A stretch of DNA of 64,000 nucleotides, from contig PNMW01000056.1 of NCBI GenBank assembly GCA_013823855.1, positions 1 to 64,000 of the forward strand, in the 5' to 3' direction. Each line of letters begins with the position of its first letter. The stretch's first letter is position 1. The DNA comes from Lysobacteraceae bacterium. Lineage in GTDB: Bacteria > Pseudomonadota > Gammaproteobacteria > Nevskiales > Nevskiaceae. Made by a program: the position numbers and the translations under genes. Below the pieces are notes generated by a model that saw only the letters and a program-made list of their open reading frames with translations, ran no database searches and was not told the DNA's origin. Shown here in pieces: positions 9,831 through 18,617 of the stretch.

Positions 9831-10727
9831 CTACTGCGGCGGAGGCTGCACCGGAATGCGGATGTGGAACGCGGTGCCCGGATGGCCGTCGGCGGCGGTC
9901 GCGACGATCGTGCCGCCGCGCCGCTCGACGATCTTCTTGCAGATCGGTAGGCCGATGCCGGTGCCGGCGTATTCGCTTTCGCGATGCAGGCGCTGGAAGA
10001 TCGTGAACACCCGATCGGCGTGCTCGGCGGGAATGCCGATGCCGTTGTCCTCGACCACCAGATGCCAGTGGCTGTCCTCGCGCGTGCCGCGGATCTCCAC
10101 GCGCGGCGCCACGTCCTTGCGGCGGAACTTGATGGCGTTGTCGATCAGGTTCTGGAACAGCAGGCTCATCTGGGTGCTGTCGGCCAGCACTTCGGGCAGG
10201 CCGGCGGCATCGACGACGGCCGACGCCGCTTCGAGCGACAGCCGCAGCTGATCGCAGACTGCCGTGACCACCGCCTGCAGGTTGACCGTGGCCGGCGTCA
10301 GCGCGCTGCGGCTGACCCGGGAAAACGCCAGCAGGTCCTGGATCAGCGCATGCAGGCGCTTGGTACCGTCCTCGATGAAGCGCAGGAATTCCTGGCTTTC
10401 GGCATCGAGCAGTGCGGCGTTGCGACGCACCAGCAACTGCGAGAAGCCGGAAATGGTCCGCAGCGGCGCCTGCAGGTCGTGGCTGGCGACATAGGCGAAC
10501 TGCTCCAGATCGCTGTTCGAGCGCAGCAGCGCGGCGGCCTGATCGCGCAGCGCCGCCTCGGCGTCGCGGCGGATCGCGATCTCGCGCTCCAGTTCGAGAT
10601 TGCGCTGGTACAGCGCCAGGCTCTTCTGCTCCAGCAGATCCTCGGCGGCGCGCCGGGCGATCTTTTCGCGCGCCAGCTCGCGCAGCAGCAGCGCGGCGTC
10701 GAGCGCGGCGGGATCGTCGGGATTCAC
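9831..10727 (-). CDS. H-NOX-associated sensor histidine kinase
   Basis: Cytoplasmic kinase of 298 residues with no membrane segment. The first 75 residues are a charged coiled coil with no PAS or GAF domain. The HisKA domain follows with the phospho-acceptor His83 in YVASHDLQAPLR, then a HATPase domain with the N box (NLIDNAIKF), G1 box (EDNGIGIP) and G2 box (GTGIGLPICKK). It starts with GTG and overlaps the H-NOX stop by 4 bp. This matches the known H-NOX/HnoK arrangement in which NO-bound H-NOX alters autophosphorylation of a partner kinase. No response regulator gene lies next to it in this window, so the downstream target is unknown. Confidence 0.85.
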   Translation of the reverse strand: MNPDDPAALDAALLLRELAREKIARRAAEDLLEQKSLALYQRNLELEREIAIRRDAEAALRDQAAALLRSNSDLEQFAYVASHDLQAPLRTISGFSQLLVRRNAALLDAESQEFLRFIEDGTKRLHALIQDLLAFSRVSRSALTPATVNLQAVVTAVCDQLRLSLEAASAVVDAAGLPEVLADSTQMSLLFQNLIDNAIKFRRKDVAPRVEIRGTREDSHWHLVVEDNGIGIPAEHADRVFTIFQRLHRESEYAGTGIGLPICKKIVERRGGTIVATAADGHPGTAFHIRIPVQPPPQ

Positions 10728-11272
10728 GCGGCCTGCCGGCTCAGCGTGAAGCGGGCGGCGGTGCCGGCGCCGTTCGACAGATCGTCGACCTGCAGGGTGA
10801 TCGGCTCGCGGTAATGGCGGATCGCCGCGCGCACCAGGCCTTCGGCGAACGCCGCCATCGGCCGCGGGCTGCGGTAGTCCATCACCAGCCGGGTGGCGCC
10901 GTGCGACGGGTACTCGAAGTTCGGCAGCTCGGCGTCCGGATAGAGCTTGCGCACCTCGACATGGATATGGCGCTCGATGCCTTCGAGGAATTCGAAGCAG
11001 GACGCGGCGCCGTCGATCATCGGCCGGTAGCGGCGCAGGAAGCGCGCGAACACCGCATCGGCAAAGGCATGCATCAGCGTGTCGCCAGCGATGCCGGTGG
11101 CCGCCGACAGCGCCCCGGTCAGGCGCAGCAGTTCCTGGTGCGGATAGCTGCCGACCGAGGTGTAGGCGCCGTCGTTCGGCAGCGCCGCCGCGCGGATGAT
11201 CCGGTCCTTCATCGCCAGGCCGTGATCGGCCTCGACCATGTCGAGGAACTCGGTGAACATCATCCCCTTCAC
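10724..11272 (-). CDS. H-NOX haem nitric-oxide sensor
   Basis: A haem-NO/oxygen-binding protein of 182 residues, the usual length of stand-alone bacterial H-NOX. The N-terminus MKGMMFTEFLDMVE fits the family's MKG start, which selects the GTG at 11272. The proximal haem ligand is predicted as His104 (in HIHVEVRKL), and the haem-propionate motif Y-x-S-x-R is present as Y133, S135 and R137. The gene lies 8 bp after an actin-like ATPase gene and overlaps the downstream histidine kinase by 4 bp, so the three form an operon. Whether the pocket prefers NO or also binds O2 is not resolved by reading alone. Confidence 0.9.
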   Translation of the reverse strand: MKGMMFTEFLDMVEADHGLAMKDRIIRAAALPNDGAYTSVGSYPHQELLRLTGALSAATGIAGDTLMHAFADAVFARFLRRYRPMIDGAASCFEFLEGIERHIHVEVRKLYPDAELPNFEYPSHGATRLVMDYRSPRPMAAFAEGLVRAAIRHYREPITLQVDDLSNGAGTAARFTLSRQAA

Positions 11273-11280
11273 GGCGCGGC

Positions 11281-12291
11281 TCAGCTGCTCCAGATGTGCT
11301 GGCCGTACTTCAGGTAGCCGGCGACATTGTTCAGCCGCGCGTCCTGGTCGAGCGGCATCGCCAGCACGTCGCCCTGCAGCAGCGGCCTGAGGAACGGCTC
11401 CAGCGTCGCGCCGCCGCCACCGGTCAGCACGATGCAGTCGATATCCCAGTCATCGGCCCACAGGCGGTTCACTTCGACGGCGATCCGCGCCGCCAGCTGC
11501 TGGAACGCCTGCTGCACCAGGCCGGTGATGTCGTAGCGGCTGCCGCGGATCTTGATCGTGCCGCGAGTCACCGCTTCATAGAGCCGGTACAGCTCGATCT
11601 GGGTGCCGCTCTTCTCGTGCAGCGCGCCGGCGATCGCGTTGAACGCCACCGACATGCCGGAATCGGTCGACAGCGAGCCGCGCTCCGAATACTTGGTCTT
11701 CTCCGACACCGCGAAGTCGGCGGTGCGGAAGCCGATGTCGATGACGCCGATCTTCTCGGTGACGAAACGCTGCTGCACCGCCTTGCCGGCGTCGTTGAGC
11801 ATCAGGTTGAACAGCGAGCCGAACGGCTGCGGAATCACCCGCACCTTCTCGATGTAGATCGACTTCTCCTCGCGCTCGCCGTTCGGCTGCACGATGGTCA
11901 CCGCATGGCGGTTCTGCAGCTGCGTGGTCAGCGCGTCGCGGTGCTTGCGGAAGAAGCTGACCGGCAGGCCGGTGACCAGCCGCAGCGGCTCGCCGTGCTC
12001 GGCGTACGGCGCGATCGCGGCGAGGCCGAGGGTACGCGCGTAGTTCTGGATGAACTGCCCCGGGTCCAGCGTGAAGCTGCGGCCGCGGCTCTGGCTTTCG
12101 GCCAGCTCGCCGACGAACACCTCGTTGCCATCGATCTCGAAGTGCCGGGGTGTGGCCAGCTGCGACGGCAGCACCGCCTCGGCGAACTGTCCCGGATTGG
12201 CCTCGCCGACGATGCTCTTGAACAGCTGGCTGATCCGGCCATCGGTGGCCTTGGTGTAACCGAAGCCGATGTCGGTGGCGAGAATGCGCAT
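11281..12291 (-). CDS. Actin-like ATPase, ParM/StbA-type
   Basis: A 336-residue protein of the actin/Hsp70 fold. The phosphate-1 loop is DIGFGYTKA at the N-terminus, the phosphate-2 loop is [14 protein letters not shown] near residue 190, and an adenosine-binding [10 protein letters not shown] lies near residue 290. This pattern fits plasmid ParM/StbA and archaeal Ta0583-like actins rather than MreB. Such proteins normally segregate plasmids, but no partner DNA-binding ParR-like gene or centromere-like repeat is seen next to it. Instead it heads an operon with H-NOX and its kinase (8 bp gap), which is an unusual setting. Its cellular role is unknown. Confidence 0.75.
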   Translation of the reverse strand: MRILATDIGFGYTKATDGRISQLFKSIVGEANPGQFAEAVLPSQLATPRHFEIDGNEVFVGELAESQSRGRSFTLDPGQFIQNYARTLGLAAIAPYAEHGEPLRLVTGLPVSFFRKHRDALTTQLQNRHAVTIVQPNGEREEKSIYIEKVRVIPQPFGSLFNLMLNDAGKAVQQRFVTEKIGVIDIGFRTADFAVSEKTKYSERGSLSTDSGMSVAFNAIAGALHEKSGTQIELYRLYEAVTRGTIKIRGSRYDITGLVQQAFQQLAARIAVEVNRLWADDWDIDCIVLTGGGGATLEPFLRPLLQGDVLAMPLDQDARLNNVAGYLKYGQHIWSS

Positions 12292-12523
12292 GTCGGTGGT
12301 CTCCCTGTCGATGTCGTTGATTTTATGGACGCCGGGGCTTGTAGCATGGCGCTCGAAAGCCGGTCAAAGCGTTTTTGACCCAGCCGGAGATCGGTCTTGC
12401 GCGTGCACGCCGACGGCCGATACGGGCCTCGCAGGATGCCGGCGATCGCGCGGTTCCGGCGTTTCGGCGACCATGGCCGGGGTCGGCCCGCTGCCGCCGA
12501 CCCCACCCCTTCGGACCGCCGCG

Positions 12524-12901
12524 ATGCCGATCATCCGTACCCCCGACTGCTGCTTCGCCGACCTGCCGGATGACCCGTTCGCGCTGTACGACCGCGGTAT
12601 CGGCGGCAGCGCGCCACTGCGCATGCACGACCTCGACGAAGGCCTGCGGGATGGCGCGCCGGTGCTGCTGCACGGCGAACCAGCCTGCCGGGCGGCACTC
12701 GGTCAGTGGCGCAGGCCGTTCCTGTGCCTGCTCGGCCGTCACGATCCGATCCTCGGCCATGCCGACCAGGCGCTGATCCGTCACCTGCCCGGCGCCCGGG
12801 GTCAGCCGCACCAGCGGCTGGCCCGGGGCCACTTCATCCAGGAGGATCGGGGCCCGGCGCTGGCAGCGGCGATCCGCGACCTGATCCGGCGCTGCCCCTG
12901 A
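12524..12901 (+). pseudogene. Internally deleted haloalkane dehalogenase-like gene
   Basis: The 125-residue reading frame joins two ends of an alpha/beta-hydrolase of the haloalkane dehalogenase family. Its first part ([19 protein letters not shown], then [22 protein letters not shown]) matches the family's N-terminus up to the oxyanion HGEP motif. The second part ([15 protein letters not shown], then [20 protein letters not shown]) matches the C-terminal end with the catalytic His region. The middle, about 170-180 residues including the nucleophile Asp and cap domain, is missing, with the reading frame kept. It therefore cannot be an active hydrolase. It is followed after 28 bp by an HD-domain gene. 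Confidence 0.65.
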
Positions 12902-12929
12902 GGCGAGGCCCTGCGATCATGCTGCCGCC

Positions 12930-13604
12930 ATGCCGATGAGCCACCTGCCGACCGTCACCCAGATCCGCAACGGCGCCGAGCGCTGGGCGGCGCTGTGGCA
13001 GCTGCTGGCCGGCAGCGCGCCGCCGGCAGGCAGCTTCGAGGCGCTGATCCGGCACTGGCGCGAGCCGCATCGGCGCTACCACACGGTCGAGCACCTGCAG
13101 GAATGCCTGGACGCCTTCGACGAGGCGGCCGACCTTGCCACCCGGCCCGGCGAGGTCGAGCTGGCGATCTGGTACCACGATGCGATCCACGAGATCGGCG
13201 TCGACAGCAACGAGCTGAAGAGCGCCTACCTCGCCGAACGGGCGATGACTGACGCCGGCTGTGACCGTGACGCGATCGGCCGGGTGCGCCGCCTGATCCT
13301 CGCGACCCGCCATCATGCGTTGCCGGAAACCACCGACGAGGCGCTGCTGCTCGACATCGACCTGGCGATCCTCGGCGCGCCCGACAAGCGCTTCGACCGT
13401 TACGACGCCGACATCCGCGAGGAGTACCACGCGCTGCCGTGGTCGAAGTACGTCGCCGGTCGCCGTGCGGTGCTGCGCGGCTTTCTCGAACGGCCACGGC
13501 TGTATCTGACCGGCCATTTCCACGATAGGCTCGAAGCTGCCGCGCACGCCAACCTGAGCCGCACGCTGAAGCGTCTGCAGCCGCTGCGCGGTCTACCGGG
13601 CTAG
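12930..13604 (+). CDS. HD-domain metal-dependent phosphohydrolase-like protein (COG4339 type)
   Basis: A 224-residue cytoplasmic protein. YHTVEHLQECLDAF near residue 50, IWYHDAIHEIG near residue 82 and RHHALP near residue 127 supply the His and Asp residues of an HD-type metal site. Related proteins are often misnamed N-methyl-D-aspartate receptor subunit in databases. The substrate is unknown. Two nearby ATG codons (12930 and 12936) are possible starts and neither has a strong ribosome binding site. It runs in the same direction as the dehalogenase remnant. Confidence 0.75.
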   Translation: MPMSHLPTVTQIRNGAERWAALWQLLAGSAPPAGSFEALIRHWREPHRRYHTVEHLQECLDAFDEAADLATRPGEVELAIWYHDAIHEIGVDSNELKSAYLAERAMTDAGCDRDAIGRVRRLILATRHHALPETTDEALLLDIDLAILGAPDKRFDRYDADIREEYHALPWSKYVAGRRAVLRGFLERPRLYLTGHFHDRLEAAAHANLSRTLKRLQPLRGLPG

Positions 13605-13741
13605 CCGGCGCCGCGCTGCGTGGCGGCTGAATTGGAATAAGCACGGCATTAGAATTGCGTTGCTGGAACGACGCGCCTCGCTTATCGTCCGCCGCTGCCC
13701 AGCCTGCCCGTTGTCCGCCCCGCTCGATCCTGACCGCCTGG

Positions 13742-14323
13742 ATGTTCCGCTCCCGCACCCACCTGCAGTCGATGGCGCTCTGGCTCGCGCTCGCGGGCGT
13801 GGCGTTGCGGTCGCTGGTGCCGGTCGGCTTCATGCCGGGCTGGACCGATGCCGCGAAGGGCGGCGAGCCGAGCTGGCTGATCATCTGTCCGACCAGCCCG
13901 CTGTACGCCGCGCTGGCCACACCGGCCGCGCCGCCTGCCGCGCATGGCCATCACGACCACGCCGCGATGCTGGCGGCGCAGGCCGCCGCAGCGGCGGATC
14001 CGCACGCCCATCACCACGGCCACCACGCCGACGCCGATCCGGAAGCGGTCGCCAGCGTTGCCGCGCCGGCCGCCGATCCGCATGCCGGCCACGACCGCGG
14101 CGAGCACGATGGTCACCGGATTGCCGCCGAACACCTGAGCTGTCCGTTCGCCGGCGCCGGATCACCGGCGCTGCCGGTGACCGCATCGACCTTCCTGGCC
14201 GCCGCTTTCGGCGCCAGCCCCCCGGAGGTCGCCGCGCCCGCGGCGGCCGTCCTCGCGGATCGCCGCCGGCTGCCGCCGGCACGCGCACCGCCGCCGCGTT
14301 TCGACGACCGCGCTGTCGCCTGA
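13742..14323 (+). CDS. DUF2946-family His-rich secreted protein
   Basis: A 193-residue protein with an N-terminal hydrophobic segment ending in ALRSLVPVGFMPGW, a hallmark of DUF2946 proteins, followed by LIICPTSP. The centre is extremely His-rich: HGHHDH, HAHHHGHH and HAGHDRGEHDGH occur between residues 70 and 125, all plausible Cu or Zn ligands. A conserved LSCPFAGAG closes the core. Such proteins are typical companions of copper uptake and resistance genes, but no biochemical role is established. It precedes a TonB receptor gene by 279 bp. The ATG at 13742 is the only start keeping the hydrophobic segment N-terminal. Confidence 0.75.
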   Translation: MFRSRTHLQSMALWLALAGVALRSLVPVGFMPGWTDAAKGGEPSWLIICPTSPLYAALATPAAPPAAHGHHDHAAMLAAQAAAAADPHAHHHGHHADADPEAVASVAAPAADPHAGHDRGEHDGHRIAAEHLSCPFAGAGSPALPVTASTFLAAAFGASPPEVAAPAAAVLADRRRLPPARAPPPRFDDRAVA

Positions 14324-14428
14324 TCGGTCTGGCCCGCTGCCGCGGGCTGCCATCGGGTTCGTGTCGTCGATGTCTGAAACCCCCGTTGCGCCGCGCCTCG
14401 ATCGCGGCTGATCCGGCCTGCATGGCAG

Positions 14429-14452
14429 CGACCGTCGCCACGGCGACGGTCG
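14429..14452. repeat. Perfect 11-bp inverted repeat hairpin
   Basis: CGACCGTCGCC and its exact reverse complement are separated by 2 bp between the DUF2946 gene and the TonB receptor gene. There is no T-tract. It could slow or stop transcription after the DUF2946 gene or stabilise an mRNA end. Confidence 0.4.
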
Positions 14453-14602
14453 GGCCGTCCGCCCGGGCACCGCCGCGTTCCGCCAGCCACCGTGCCGCGC
14501 GGGTTTCCTGCTTCGACTCTCCCATGTCCGCCTGAATGCAAGGCTGACCTTGCCTGCGTGCCGGCCCGACCGCCGCGCGCAGGCTGTTTTCGGAGTGCCC
14601 GC

Positions 14603-16699
14603 ATGTCCGTTTCATCGATCATCCGCCGCGCTGCGGCGTTGCTGTTCGTTGCCCCCGTTTCCCTGAGCCTGTCGGCGCTGGCCGCCGACGCGCCGAACGC
14701 CGGGACCGAAGTCGCCGCCGCGCCGGTCACCACGCTGTCCGAAGTGAAGGTCGAGGGCAAGGCGCCGGCCACCCCGACCGCGCCGACCATCGACGAGGCG
14801 CGGGCCCGCGCCGCGCTGGTCGCCGGCGGCACCGCCGTGATCGACGCCGACAGCTACAAGAACGGCCGCGCCAGCACCCTGCAGGACGCGCTCGGCTTTG
14901 CGCCCGGCGTGTTCGTCCAGCCGCGCTTCGGCGCCGAGGAATCGCGCATCTCGATCCGCGGCTCGGGCATCCAGCGCACCTTCCACGGTCGCGGCCTGAC
15001 CCTGCTGCAGGACGGCGCAACAATCAACCTGGCCGACGGCGGCTTCGACTTCCAGGCCATCGAGCCGCTGGCCACCCAGTACATCGAGGTCTATCGCGGC
15101 GCCAACGCGCTGGAATACGGCTCGACCACCCTGGGCGGCGCGATCAACTACGTGTCGCCGACCGGCTACACCGCCCCGGCGTTGTCGGCCCGGCTGGAAG
15201 CCGGCAGCTTCGAGTACCGCCGCGCCCAGGCCGCAGTCGCCGGCAATGTCGGCAATGTCGACGGCTATGTCAGCGTCAGCGCGCTGCGTGCCGACAGTTT
15301 CCGCGACCATGCCCAGCAGGATAACTACCGGCTCTTCTCGAACCTCGGCCTGCGCCTGTCGCCGTCGCTGGAAACGCGCCTGTACTTCACCTTCGTCGAT
15401 ACCGAATCGGAACTGCCGGGCAGCCTGACCCGCGCCGAAACCGAATCGAAGCCGGAACTGGCCAACCCCGGCAACATCAGCGGTGACCAGAAGCGCGACT
15501 TCCGCCTGATCCGCATCGCCGACCGCACGGTCTGGACCATCGGCGACGGCCAGACGCTGGAAGGCTCGGTGTTCTATGCCGACAAGCGCCTGTTCCACCC
15601 GATCTTCCAGGTCATCAACCAGGACAACAGCGATGTCGGCCTGACCTTGCGCTACGCGCTCGACGGCACGCTGTTCGGCCATCGCAACCGGGTGGTCGTC
15701 GGCACCCGCTACGTCTACGGCGAAACCAAGGAATTCCGCGCCACCAACGTGCGCGGCCAGAACGGCGTGCAGACCGATGGCTCGGACCAGACCGCCCGCT
15801 CGATCGCGCTGTACGCCGAGAACCAGTTCTTCGTGACGCCGGATCTGGCGTTGTCGGTCGGGGCCCAGGGCGCGCGCGACCGCCGCGTGCGCTTCGACAA
15901 CTTCGTGCCGGCTGGCGAGACCGACGGCGACTTCAAGAACAGCTACGGCGGCTTCAGCCCCAAGCTCGGCGTGCTGTGGACCGCCCAGCCCGGCACCCAG
16001 CTGTTCGCCAACCTGAGCCGCTCGTACGAGCCGCCGTCGCTGTCCGAACTGACCGGCGGCTCGGCGGCCACGCCACTGGTCAACGGCGGCCAGCGCGGCA
16101 CCACGATCGAGATCGGCAGCCGCGTCGAGCACGCGATCTTCGCGCTCGATGTCGCGCTGTACCGTGCCTGGATCAAGGACGAGTTGCTGTCGCTCAATGA
16201 TCCGAACGGCCAGCCGCTCGGCACCATCAATGCGCCGAAAGCGATCCACCAGGGCCTGGAACTGGCCGGCACGGTCAAGCTGCCGTACCACCTCACGTTC
16301 CGCTCGGCCTACCTGATCAACGACTTCCGCTTCGATAACAACGCCACCTACGGCGACAACCGCCTCGCCGGCCTGCCGGTGCAGAGCCTGCGCGCCGACC
16401 TGAGCTGGAAAGGCCCGTGGTTCAGCGCCGGTCCGAATGTCGAGTGGATTCCGAACGGCACCTGGATCGACCACGCCAACAGCTTCTCGTCGGACGGCTA
16501 CACGCTGCTCGGCTTCCGGGTCAGCGGTGCGGTGGCCGGGCAATGGAACTGGTTCGTCGACGGCCGCAACCTGACCGACGAGAAGTACGCCGCCACGACC
16601 GGCGTGATCGCCAACGCCGGCGGCCGCGACGCGCGCCAGTTCCTGCCGGGCGACGGCCGCGCCGTCTACCTCGGCCTGAGCTGGTCGAGCGGCAAGTGA
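14603..16699 (+). CDS. TonB-dependent outer-membrane receptor, FecA-like
   Basis: Active importer of 698 residues. A signal peptide (AALLFVAPVSLSLSALAA) is followed by a TonB-box-like TTLSEVKVEG, a plug domain with SIRGSGIQRTFHGRG and GANALEYGSTTLGGAINYVSP, and a 22-strand barrel ending with an aromatic residue in YLGLSW. The ATG at 14603 is chosen because a GGAG lies 8 bp upstream and it begins the signal peptide. The GTGA overlap with the next PepSY gene and the following PCuAC gene suggest the substrate is copper or a copper chelate. A ferric chelate is the main alternative, since FecA-like plugs are more often linked to iron. Confidence 0.85.
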   Translation: MSVSSIIRRAAALLFVAPVSLSLSALAADAPNAGTEVAAAPVTTLSEVKVEGKAPATPTAPTIDEARARAALVAGGTAVIDADSYKNGRASTLQDALGFAPGVFVQPRFGAEESRISIRGSGIQRTFHGRGLTLLQDGATINLADGGFDFQAIEPLATQYIEVYRGANALEYGSTTLGGAINYVSPTGYTAPALSARLEAGSFEYRRAQAAVAGNVGNVDGYVSVSALRADSFRDHAQQDNYRLFSNLGLRLSPSLETRLYFTFVDTESELPGSLTRAETESKPELANPGNISGDQKRDFRLIRIADRTVWTIGDGQTLEGSVFYADKRLFHPIFQVINQDNSDVGLTLRYALDGTLFGHRNRVVVGTRYVYGETKEFRATNVRGQNGVQTDGSDQTARSIALYAENQFFVTPDLALSVGAQGARDRRVRFDNFVPAGETDGDFKNSYGGFSPKLGVLWTAQPGTQLFANLSRSYEPPSLSELTGGSAATPLVNGGQRGTTIEIGSRVEHAIFALDVALYRAWIKDELLSLNDPNGQPLGTINAPKAIHQGLELAGTVKLPYHLTFRSAYLINDFRFDNNATYGDNRLAGLPVQSLRADLSWKGPWFSAGPNVEWIPNGTWIDHANSFSSDGYTLLGFRVSGAVAGQWNWFVDGRNLTDEKYAATTGVIANAGGRDARQFLPGDGRAVYLGLSWSSGK

Positions 16700-18081
16700 G
16701 CGGCGCGCGGAAACTGCACCGCGCGCTGGCCTGGACCGCCGCCGTCGCGGCGGTGGTCTGGGCCGCAAGCGGTGCCTTCCATCCGCTGATCACCGCGATC
16801 GGCCCGAAGCCGGTGGCGTTCCAGCCGCCGGTTGCGCAGTTCGAGGCCGGCGCGTTTCCAGCGCCGGCCCGCCTGCTGGCGCAGGCCGGCATCGCCGAGG
16901 CCCGCCAGCTGCGCTATCTCGCGGTCGACGGTCGGGCCGCACTTCAGGTGCAGCCGGTCAGCAGCGGCGAACGCCTCTATCTCGATGCCGCCAGCGGCCA
17001 GCCGCTGGCCGATGCCGATCGCCAGCGCGCCATCGCGCTGGCCCGCCACTACAGCGGGCGGGCCGATGCGGCGGTGGCCGAGACGCGGCTGGTCGAGCAG
17101 TTCGAGCGCGACTACCCGTGGATCAACCGGCTGCTGCCGGTCTGGGCGGTGCGCTTCGCAGGCGATGACGCGATCACCGTCTACGTCGATACCGGCGGCG
17201 ACCGGCTCGGGACCCTGAGCGACGCCGGCAAGCGGCGCTGGCAGGGCCTGTTCCAGACGCTGCACACGCTGAATTTCATCGAGCTGCCGTACCTGCGGGT
17301 GATCGCGATCAGCCTGCTGGTTGGCACCCTGGGCTTGACGGCGGCGTTCGGCGCACGCCTGCTGCTCGGCCGTGGCGGGCGGCAGCCGGCGCGGCGCTGG
17401 CATCGGCGCCTGGCCTGGATCGCGGTGCTGCCGGCGCTGCTGTTCCCGGCCACCGGCCTGTTCAAGCTGTGGGTCGGGCAGATTCCGGGGACCCCGCTGC
17501 CGGTGCCCCCGACGCTCGCCACCTCGACACTGACCGCGCTGCCGTTCACCGCCGCCGACGGCGCCATCCGCGAAGCGGTGGCGGTGCCGCTGATCGGCGG
17601 CGCGCCAGTCTGGCGGGTGGTCGCGCCGCGCGGCGAGGCGCTGAACCTGTGGCTGAGCGAAGCCGATGGCAGCGCCATCGCCGGTGACGACGAAGCGCTG
17701 GCCCGGCGCATCGCCAGCGGCGCGCTCGGCTCGCCGCCGGCCGCGCCGCTGACGCTGGTCACCGCCTTCGATCGCGACTACGGCTTCGCCAACAAGCGGC
17801 TGCCGGTCTGGCGGGCGGTCGCGGCCGACGGCAGCGGCTGGTATGTCGAAACCCGCAGCGGCGTGGTGGCGGCGAAGGTCGGCGGCCCGGACGGCGCGCT
17901 GGACCAGGCGCAGGCGCTGGTCTTCAACCTGCTGCACAAGGGCCATGTCCTCGATCCGCTCGGCGTCACCCCGAACCAGCGCAATGTCGTGATGAGCGCA
18001 CTGGCGGCCACCGTGGTGCTGGTCGCGCTGTTCGGCATCGCGCTGCGCCGCCGGGCCACCCGCCACCGGGAGACCGTCTGA
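16696..18081 (+). CDS. PepSY-domain inner-membrane protein
   Basis: A 461-residue membrane protein with a TM near the N-terminus (ALAWTAAVAAVVWAASG), periplasmic PepSY-like repeats each with a D-R/D-YPWINRLLPVWAV or DYGFANKRLPVWR motif, and three more TM segments. PepSY-TM proteins next to TonB receptors are thought to take part in metal or siderophore reduction at the inner membrane. The start is a GTG sharing bases with the receptor stop (GTGA); an upstream in-frame ATG would overlap the receptor by 280 bp. The gene ends in TGATG shared with the PCuAC gene, so the three are translationally coupled. Confidence 0.75.
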   Translation: MSGARKLHRALAWTAAVAAVVWAASGAFHPLITAIGPKPVAFQPPVAQFEAGAFPAPARLLAQAGIAEARQLRYLAVDGRAALQVQPVSSGERLYLDAASGQPLADADRQRAIALARHYSGRADAAVAETRLVEQFERDYPWINRLLPVWAVRFAGDDAITVYVDTGGDRLGTLSDAGKRRWQGLFQTLHTLNFIELPYLRVIAISLLVGTLGLTAAFGARLLLGRGGRQPARRWHRRLAWIAVLPALLFPATGLFKLWVGQIPGTPLPVPPTLATSTLTALPFTAADGAIREAVAVPLIGGAPVWRVVAPRGEALNLWLSEADGSAIAGDDEALARRIASGALGSPPAAPLTLVTAFDRDYGFANKRLPVWRAVAADGSGWYVETRSGVVAAKVGGPDGALDQAQALVFNLLHKGHVLDPLGVTPNQRNVVMSALAATVVLVALFGIALRRRATRHRETV

Positions 18082-18596
18082 TGAACCCGATCCTTCGCAA
18101 CAGCCTGCTGGCCGCGACCCTGCTCAACGCGCTGCCGCTGTCGGCGGACGACGGCCCCGGCGCCGCCGCACCGCTCCGCATCAGCGAGGTCTGGACCCGG
18201 CCGACCGCCGCCGGCGCCGGCACTGGCGCCGGCTTCCTGCGCATCCGCAACGGCAGCGCGCAGCCGGAGCGGCTGCTCGGCGCCAGCAGCGAACGCGCCG
18301 GCAGGATCGAGCTGCACCAGCAGGTCGAGCACGACGGCGTGGTCGGCATGCGGCCACTCGGCGACGGCGTCGAGATCCCGCCGGGCGGCGAGCTGCGGCT
18401 GGCGCCGAGCGGCATCCATCTGATGCTGATCGACCTGCGCGCGCCGCTGGTGCCGGGCGAAAGAGTGCCATTGCAGCTGCACTTCGCACGGGCCGGCGAA
18501 GTGCCGGTGGCGCTGCATGTCGAAGTGCCGGCACCGGAAGCGCCGAGCCGGCCGAAGCCGGCAGCGCCGGCCGGTCACGCGCACGACCATCACTGA
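18081..18596 (+). CDS. PCuAC-type periplasmic copper chaperone
   Basis: A 171-residue exported protein with a single PCuAC (DUF461) domain. The Cu(I) motif reads His79, ten residues, Met90, 22 residues, His113-x-Met115 (GIHLMLIDL), close to the published H-x10-M-x21-H-x-M pattern. A His-rich tail (GHAHDHH) adds possible ligands. In characterised bacteria PCuAC hands Cu(I) to the CuA or cbb3 centres of cytochrome oxidase, often with Sco1. Coupling to a TonB receptor and a PepSY protein suggests it receives imported copper. The signal peptide is short, so cleavage near residue 21 is approximate. Confidence 0.88.
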   Translation: MNPILRNSLLAATLLNALPLSADDGPGAAAPLRISEVWTRPTAAGAGTGAGFLRIRNGSAQPERLLGASSERAGRIELHQQVEHDGVVGMRPLGDGVEIPPGGELRLAPSGIHLMLIDLRAPLVPGERVPLQLHFARAGEVPVALHVEVPAPEAPSRPKPAAPAGHAHDHH

Positions 18597-18617
18597 CCGG
18601 CCCGCCCGCTCGCGACG

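Noticed and set aside
13632-13655. TTGGAA and TAGAAT as a sigma-70 promoter for the DUF2946 gene
   Set aside because: The spacer is only 12 bp, too short for a working promoter.
14538-14553. GCAAGG-CTGA-CCTTGC hairpin before the TonB receptor gene as a CueR-type site
   Set aside because: Spacing and arm order do not match the CueR/MerR operator (CCTT arms outward with a 7-bp centre), and no promoter elements fit around it.
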